DNA from: Methanobacterium sp. Maddingley MBC34
GTDB taxonomy: Archaea > Methanobacteriota > Methanobacteria > Methanobacteriales > Methanobacteriaceae
Assembly: GCA_000309865.1 (NCBI GenBank)
Contig: AMGN01000004.1
Span: forward strand, 1 to 64,000
Direction of reading: 5' to 3'
DNA length: 64,000 nucleotides
Position 1 is the stretch's first letter; each line of letters starts with the position of its first letter. Both the position numbers and the translations under genes were made by a program. This document shows, piece by piece, positions 60,924-64,000 of this stretch. Under the pieces are notes generated by a model that was given only the letters and a program-made list of their open reading frames with translations, was not told where the DNA came from and did not search any database.

Positions 60924-61850
60924 TTAAGCAAGTTCAATGGTACTGGGGGGTTTATCACTTACTGAAAGAGATACGTGGGTGACTTCAGGGATTTCAGCAG
61001 TTATTCTTCGTGATATTGTTTTCACCATTTCCCAGGGAAGTTCCGGAACATCGGCAGTCATTGCATCCAATGATTCTACCATTCTCAGTACAACTAGGTA
61101 TCCGTAGTCTCTAATGTCTCCTTTAACTCCAGTCACCTTAGTATCTGTTAAAACTGCGAAATATTGCCATAGAGTTTTATCAAGGCCCACTTTTTGCACT
61201 TCTTCTTCTACAATGGCGTTGGCTTTGCGGCATATTTCTATTCTTTTGGGTGTTATTTTTCCAGCTATGCGCACAGCCAGACCCGGGCCGGGGTAAGGTT
61301 GCCTGTTCACCATTTCATCAGGTAAGCCCATTTCAGCTCCAATGATCCTCACTTCATCCTTGTAAAGCTCTCTTATGGGTTCCACAAGTTCCAAGACCAT
61401 TCCTTGGGGTAGTGCAACGTTGTGATGGGATTTAATATCACCCTGACTTTCGATCCAGTCAGGGGCAATGGTGCCCTGCACTAGGAATTTGGCACCCACT
61501 TTCTCGGCTTCCCTTTCAAAAACCCGGATGAAAACTTCACCAATGATCTTCCGTTTTTCTTCAGGGTCTTCCACTCCTTCAAGTTTACCTAGAAATTCTT
61601 CACTGGCATTGATGTACTTCAAATTAAGCCTATCATGGAAGGTTTTTTGAACATAGTCTGCTTCCCCTTCTCTCAAGAGGCCATGATCAACAAAGACTGC
61701 GGTTAAATTTTCTCCAATGGCATTTGAAACAAGAACTGATGCCACGGAACTGTCAACACCACCGGATAAAGCGATTATTGCCTTTTTATCTCCTATGGTT
61801 TTTTTAATTTCATCTATTGATTCTTTAATGAAAGAAGACGGATCTAACAT
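60924..61850 (-). CDS. guaAB: GMP synthase subunit B (ATP pyrophosphatase)
   Basis: A 308-residue subunit that adenylates XMP and receives ammonia from subunit A. The PP-loop is ALSGGVDSSVASVL (about 31-44). Other blocks are FVDHGLLREGEADYV, GTIAPDWIESQG and RQPYPGPGLAVRIAGKIT. The C-terminal SLSVSDKPPSTIELA is complete. The ATG at 61850 is chosen over a TTG nine bases upstream. The subunit A gene lies 137 nt upstream on the same strand. Confidence 0.95.
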   Translation of the reverse strand: MLDPSSFIKESIDEIKKTIGDKKAIIALSGGVDSSVASVLVSNAIGENLTAVFVDHGLLREGEADYVQKTFHDRLNLKYINASEEFLGKLEGVEDPEEKRKIIGEVFIRVFEREAEKVGAKFLVQGTIAPDWIESQGDIKSHHNVALPQGMVLELVEPIRELYKDEVRIIGAEMGLPDEMVNRQPYPGPGLAVRIAGKITPKRIEICRKANAIVEEEVQKVGLDKTLWQYFAVLTDTKVTGVKGDIRDYGYLVVLRMVESLDAMTADVPELPWEMVKTISRRITAEIPEVTHVSLSVSDKPPSTIELA

Positions 61851-61987
61851 GGTTACCAACTTTTAATCTTATTAAAATAACATTTAATTTTTTAAATATT
61901 TATTATTGTATTTTTTAACCAAATTTTTATGGTTATATGTAATTCTCAACTGTACTCCTCTAGTCACAACGGTACTCATCCAGTTAA

Positions 61988-62559
<572 letters not shown>

Positions 62560-62802
62560 TATTTATCCTCTTATTTTATTTCCTTAAGCCTATTTCTTTA
62601 TTTTATTCTTGTTATCCTTATTTTATCTTTATATGCTTTAATTATCTGTTTATCTTTATTATCTTAATTTATTTCATTAATTTTATCTTCTCTACTCATA
62701 ATATGAACTGGTTCCTGTGAATATTTTTATTAATTCGGCATTTCCAGCCTTGCAATTCTTATATGCAAATATTTTTATGTTGAAATGGTAATAAGAATAA
62801 AT

Positions 62803-62943
62803 ATGGAACTTCGAGACATTCTACTCATACTGGTGGCTCTGGTGCTGGCAGTGGTTTTCTTCTATGTATTCATATGGTTGCTTCCAGTTATAATTATACT
62901 GGTGATAGCCTATATCATATATATATTTTTGAAGGGATCCTGA
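62803..62943 (+). CDS. 46-residue membrane protein
   Basis: An ATG-to-TGA frame of 46 codons, beginning MELRDILLILVALVLAVVFF and ending in IYIFLKGS. Two hydrophobic segments (about 6-23 and 26-42) would form a hairpin in the membrane. A TATA-like AAATATTTTTA is centred about 30 nt before the ATG and there is no Shine-Dalgarno, so the mRNA may be leaderless. It is not recognised as a family; small size lowers confidence. Confidence 0.5.
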   Translation: MELRDILLILVALVLAVVFFYVFIWLLPVIIILVIAYIIYIFLKGS

Positions 62944-63065
62944 GAGTATAATGAGCATTTAACATTTTAATGTTCTTCAGTTTTCAGAATCTCCCCCTTA
63001 GTTTAAACTTTTTTATTAATTTTTTAAAACTTGAATATTTTTTTTAAGTAGATACTGGTGATTTA

Positions 63066-63530
63066 ATGAGAGAAACAGAAAAGTTCAGAGGATTAAACGG
63101 AAACCTAATGGCTTTCAAGAAAGAAGTAGAGGGCGCAGAAAAAGTTACTTTTGCAGGAATTCCTGGTGTTTGCAGCCCATTTGCGGAACTATTTGCCTAT
63201 GTAATCAGAGATAAGGAATCAGTTTTTGTATCCAAAACTGATATAGATTCAGCTCGCAAAATTGAACGCACAACATTAGGTATGCAATTTACAGAAGAAG
63301 TAGATCCCCGCAGCAGTGTCTTAGCCCTTCTGGGTGGACTTTCCATGCCACAATATGAAGTAGATGTAGCTGATGTCCAGAAAATGATCGAAGATATTCT
63401 GGAACCTGGTGGAAAGGTCCTTGGCCTGTGCTATATGAACATGTTCGAAAACGCAGGTTGGGATGATAAAATTGATTTTGATTGTATAATTAACGGTATT
63501 TTAACCGGAGAAGTTTATAAAAAAGACTAA
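63066..63530 (+). CDS. DUF2124 family protein
   Basis: A 154-residue protein of a family known mainly from methanogens, without assigned function. Distinctive blocks are FAGIPGVCSPFAELFAYVIR, VFVSKTDIDSARKI, and VLGLCYMNMFENAGW. The fold is probably alpha/beta and cytoplasmic. ATACTGGTGATTTA before the ATG contains a GGTGAT ribosome site. The DUF447 gene follows 70 nt later. Confidence 0.85.
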   Translation: MRETEKFRGLNGNLMAFKKEVEGAEKVTFAGIPGVCSPFAELFAYVIRDKESVFVSKTDIDSARKIERTTLGMQFTEEVDPRSSVLALLGGLSMPQYEVDVADVQKMIEDILEPGGKVLGLCYMNMFENAGWDDKIDFDCIINGILTGEVYKKD

Positions 63531-63600
63531 ATCCTCAAATGATTATAATGGGGATTAGTCATAAATGGATAATGATAAAAAAAGTTTCTATGGTTAAATC

Positions 63601-64000
63601 ATGTTGGACTTGTATTCTGTGGGCATGGAACGTGGTCTCCTCTATGAGACCATTGTCACCACCCGAAACCCTGATGGAACTCCCAATGCCGCACCGATAG
63701 GTGTTATTTGTAAGGAAGATCATGAAGTGGTTGTTTATCTCCACGAGGGATCCAAAACATTCGATAATGTGCGACGTGAAAAGAGTTTCTGTGTGAATAT
63801 ATTAAGGGATCCAATGGTATTTGTTGAATCAACCATAGGAAACCTGGACAGTACAAAATTCCAGACCCATGGTAATGATTTCAACATCAAATGTGCAGAA
63901 GCCTTTTTTAAGGTTGAAGTCACCCGTGAAAAGCTGGTTCAACGCAAGGATCATCTGGGAACTTCCACCTTAAATGTGGTAAATGCCAGGGTTCTGGAAG
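63601..64000 (+). CDS. DUF447 family flavin-reductase-like protein, 3'-truncated by window edge
   Basis: The frame from ATG at 63601 is open for 133 codons to the end of the window. The start, MLDLYSVGMERGLLYETIVT, then TRNPDGTPNAAPIGVICK, and FVESTIGNLDSTKF match DUF447 proteins, which share the split-barrel flavin-binding fold. The C-terminal part is missing. The cofactor (FMN or F420) and the substrate are unknown. Confidence 0.82.
   Translation, partial: MLDLYSVGMERGLLYETIVTTRNPDGTPNAAPIGVICKEDHEVVVYLHEGSKTFDNVRREKSFCVNILRDPMVFVESTIGNLDSTKFQTHGNDFNIKCAEAFFKVEVTREKLVQRKDHLGTSTLNVVNARVLE

Overview
The window looks like a piece of an archaeal chromosome, most likely a hydrogenotrophic methanogen of the Methanobacterium type. 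The evidence is a set of archaeal and methanogen genes: topoisomerase VI, HerA-NurA-Mre11-Rad50, aIF1A, an LSm protein, L37e, Rio1, a Dim2-like KH protein, KEOPS Cgi121 and a two-subunit GMP synthase. Methanogen cofactor and tRNA genes are also present: cfbC for coenzyme F430, arfB for F420/riboflavin, a methanopterin-type MBL enzyme and SepCysS. The DNA is AT-rich, genes sit on both strands in short operons, archaeal TATA boxes are visible, and several starts are TTG or GTG behind good Shine-Dalgarno sequences. No rRNA, insertion sequence, prophage or CRISPR array was seen.

Layout. 1-3.2 kb: the tail of an alcohol dehydrogenase, then a decayed duplication (antibiotic-biosynthesis-monooxygenase gene plus the 3' end of rad50) with an SDR gene between the copies. 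3.0-9.4 kb (minus): nurA-herA-mre11-rad50 with overlapping ends, facing a divergent two-winged-helix protein. 10.4-14.8 kb: a thermonuclease lipoprotein and nucleotide-sugar genes (galE, galU, rmlC, rmlB). 14.9-24.3 kb: small conserved genes, tRNA-Leu(GAG), cfbC with a CBS protein, a U32 protein, purF, and a TOPRIM protein-L37e-LSm operon. 24.4-32.3 kb: arfB, an AIM24-like protein, and a PAS/GAF regulator divergent from a DUF169 / TusA-TusA-DsrE / membrane-protein operon with shared operator-like sequences. 32.5-38.7 kb: patatin, SepCysS, a GT39-like membrane protein, a PHP protein and gap. 38.9-43.7 kb (minus): aIF1A-Rio1-KH-Top6B-Top6A. 43.7-44.8 kb: a gene-poor stretch with one 28-residue basic protein and a structured inverted repeat. 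44.8-56 kb: moeA, an ApbE-like protein, geranylgeranyl reductase, a tRNA methyltransferase, cimA, cgi121, nreA, msrB and a HEAT protein. 56-60.6 kb (minus): a methyltransferase, a histidine kinase, a GTPase-like/PII fusion and a small GTPase. 60.9-64 kb: split GMP synthase, a tiny membrane protein, DUF2124 and a truncated DUF447 gene.

The most unusual content is, first, the protein in which a degenerate small-GTPase-like domain is fused to a complete PII domain, next to an intact small GTPase and a sensor kinase. Second is the sulfur-carrier-like operon with a three-domain TusA-TusA-DsrE protein and a perfect 16-bp palindrome in the promoter of its divergent regulator. Third is the rad50 fragment duplication. 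All functions were assigned by reading motifs; no database search was run.
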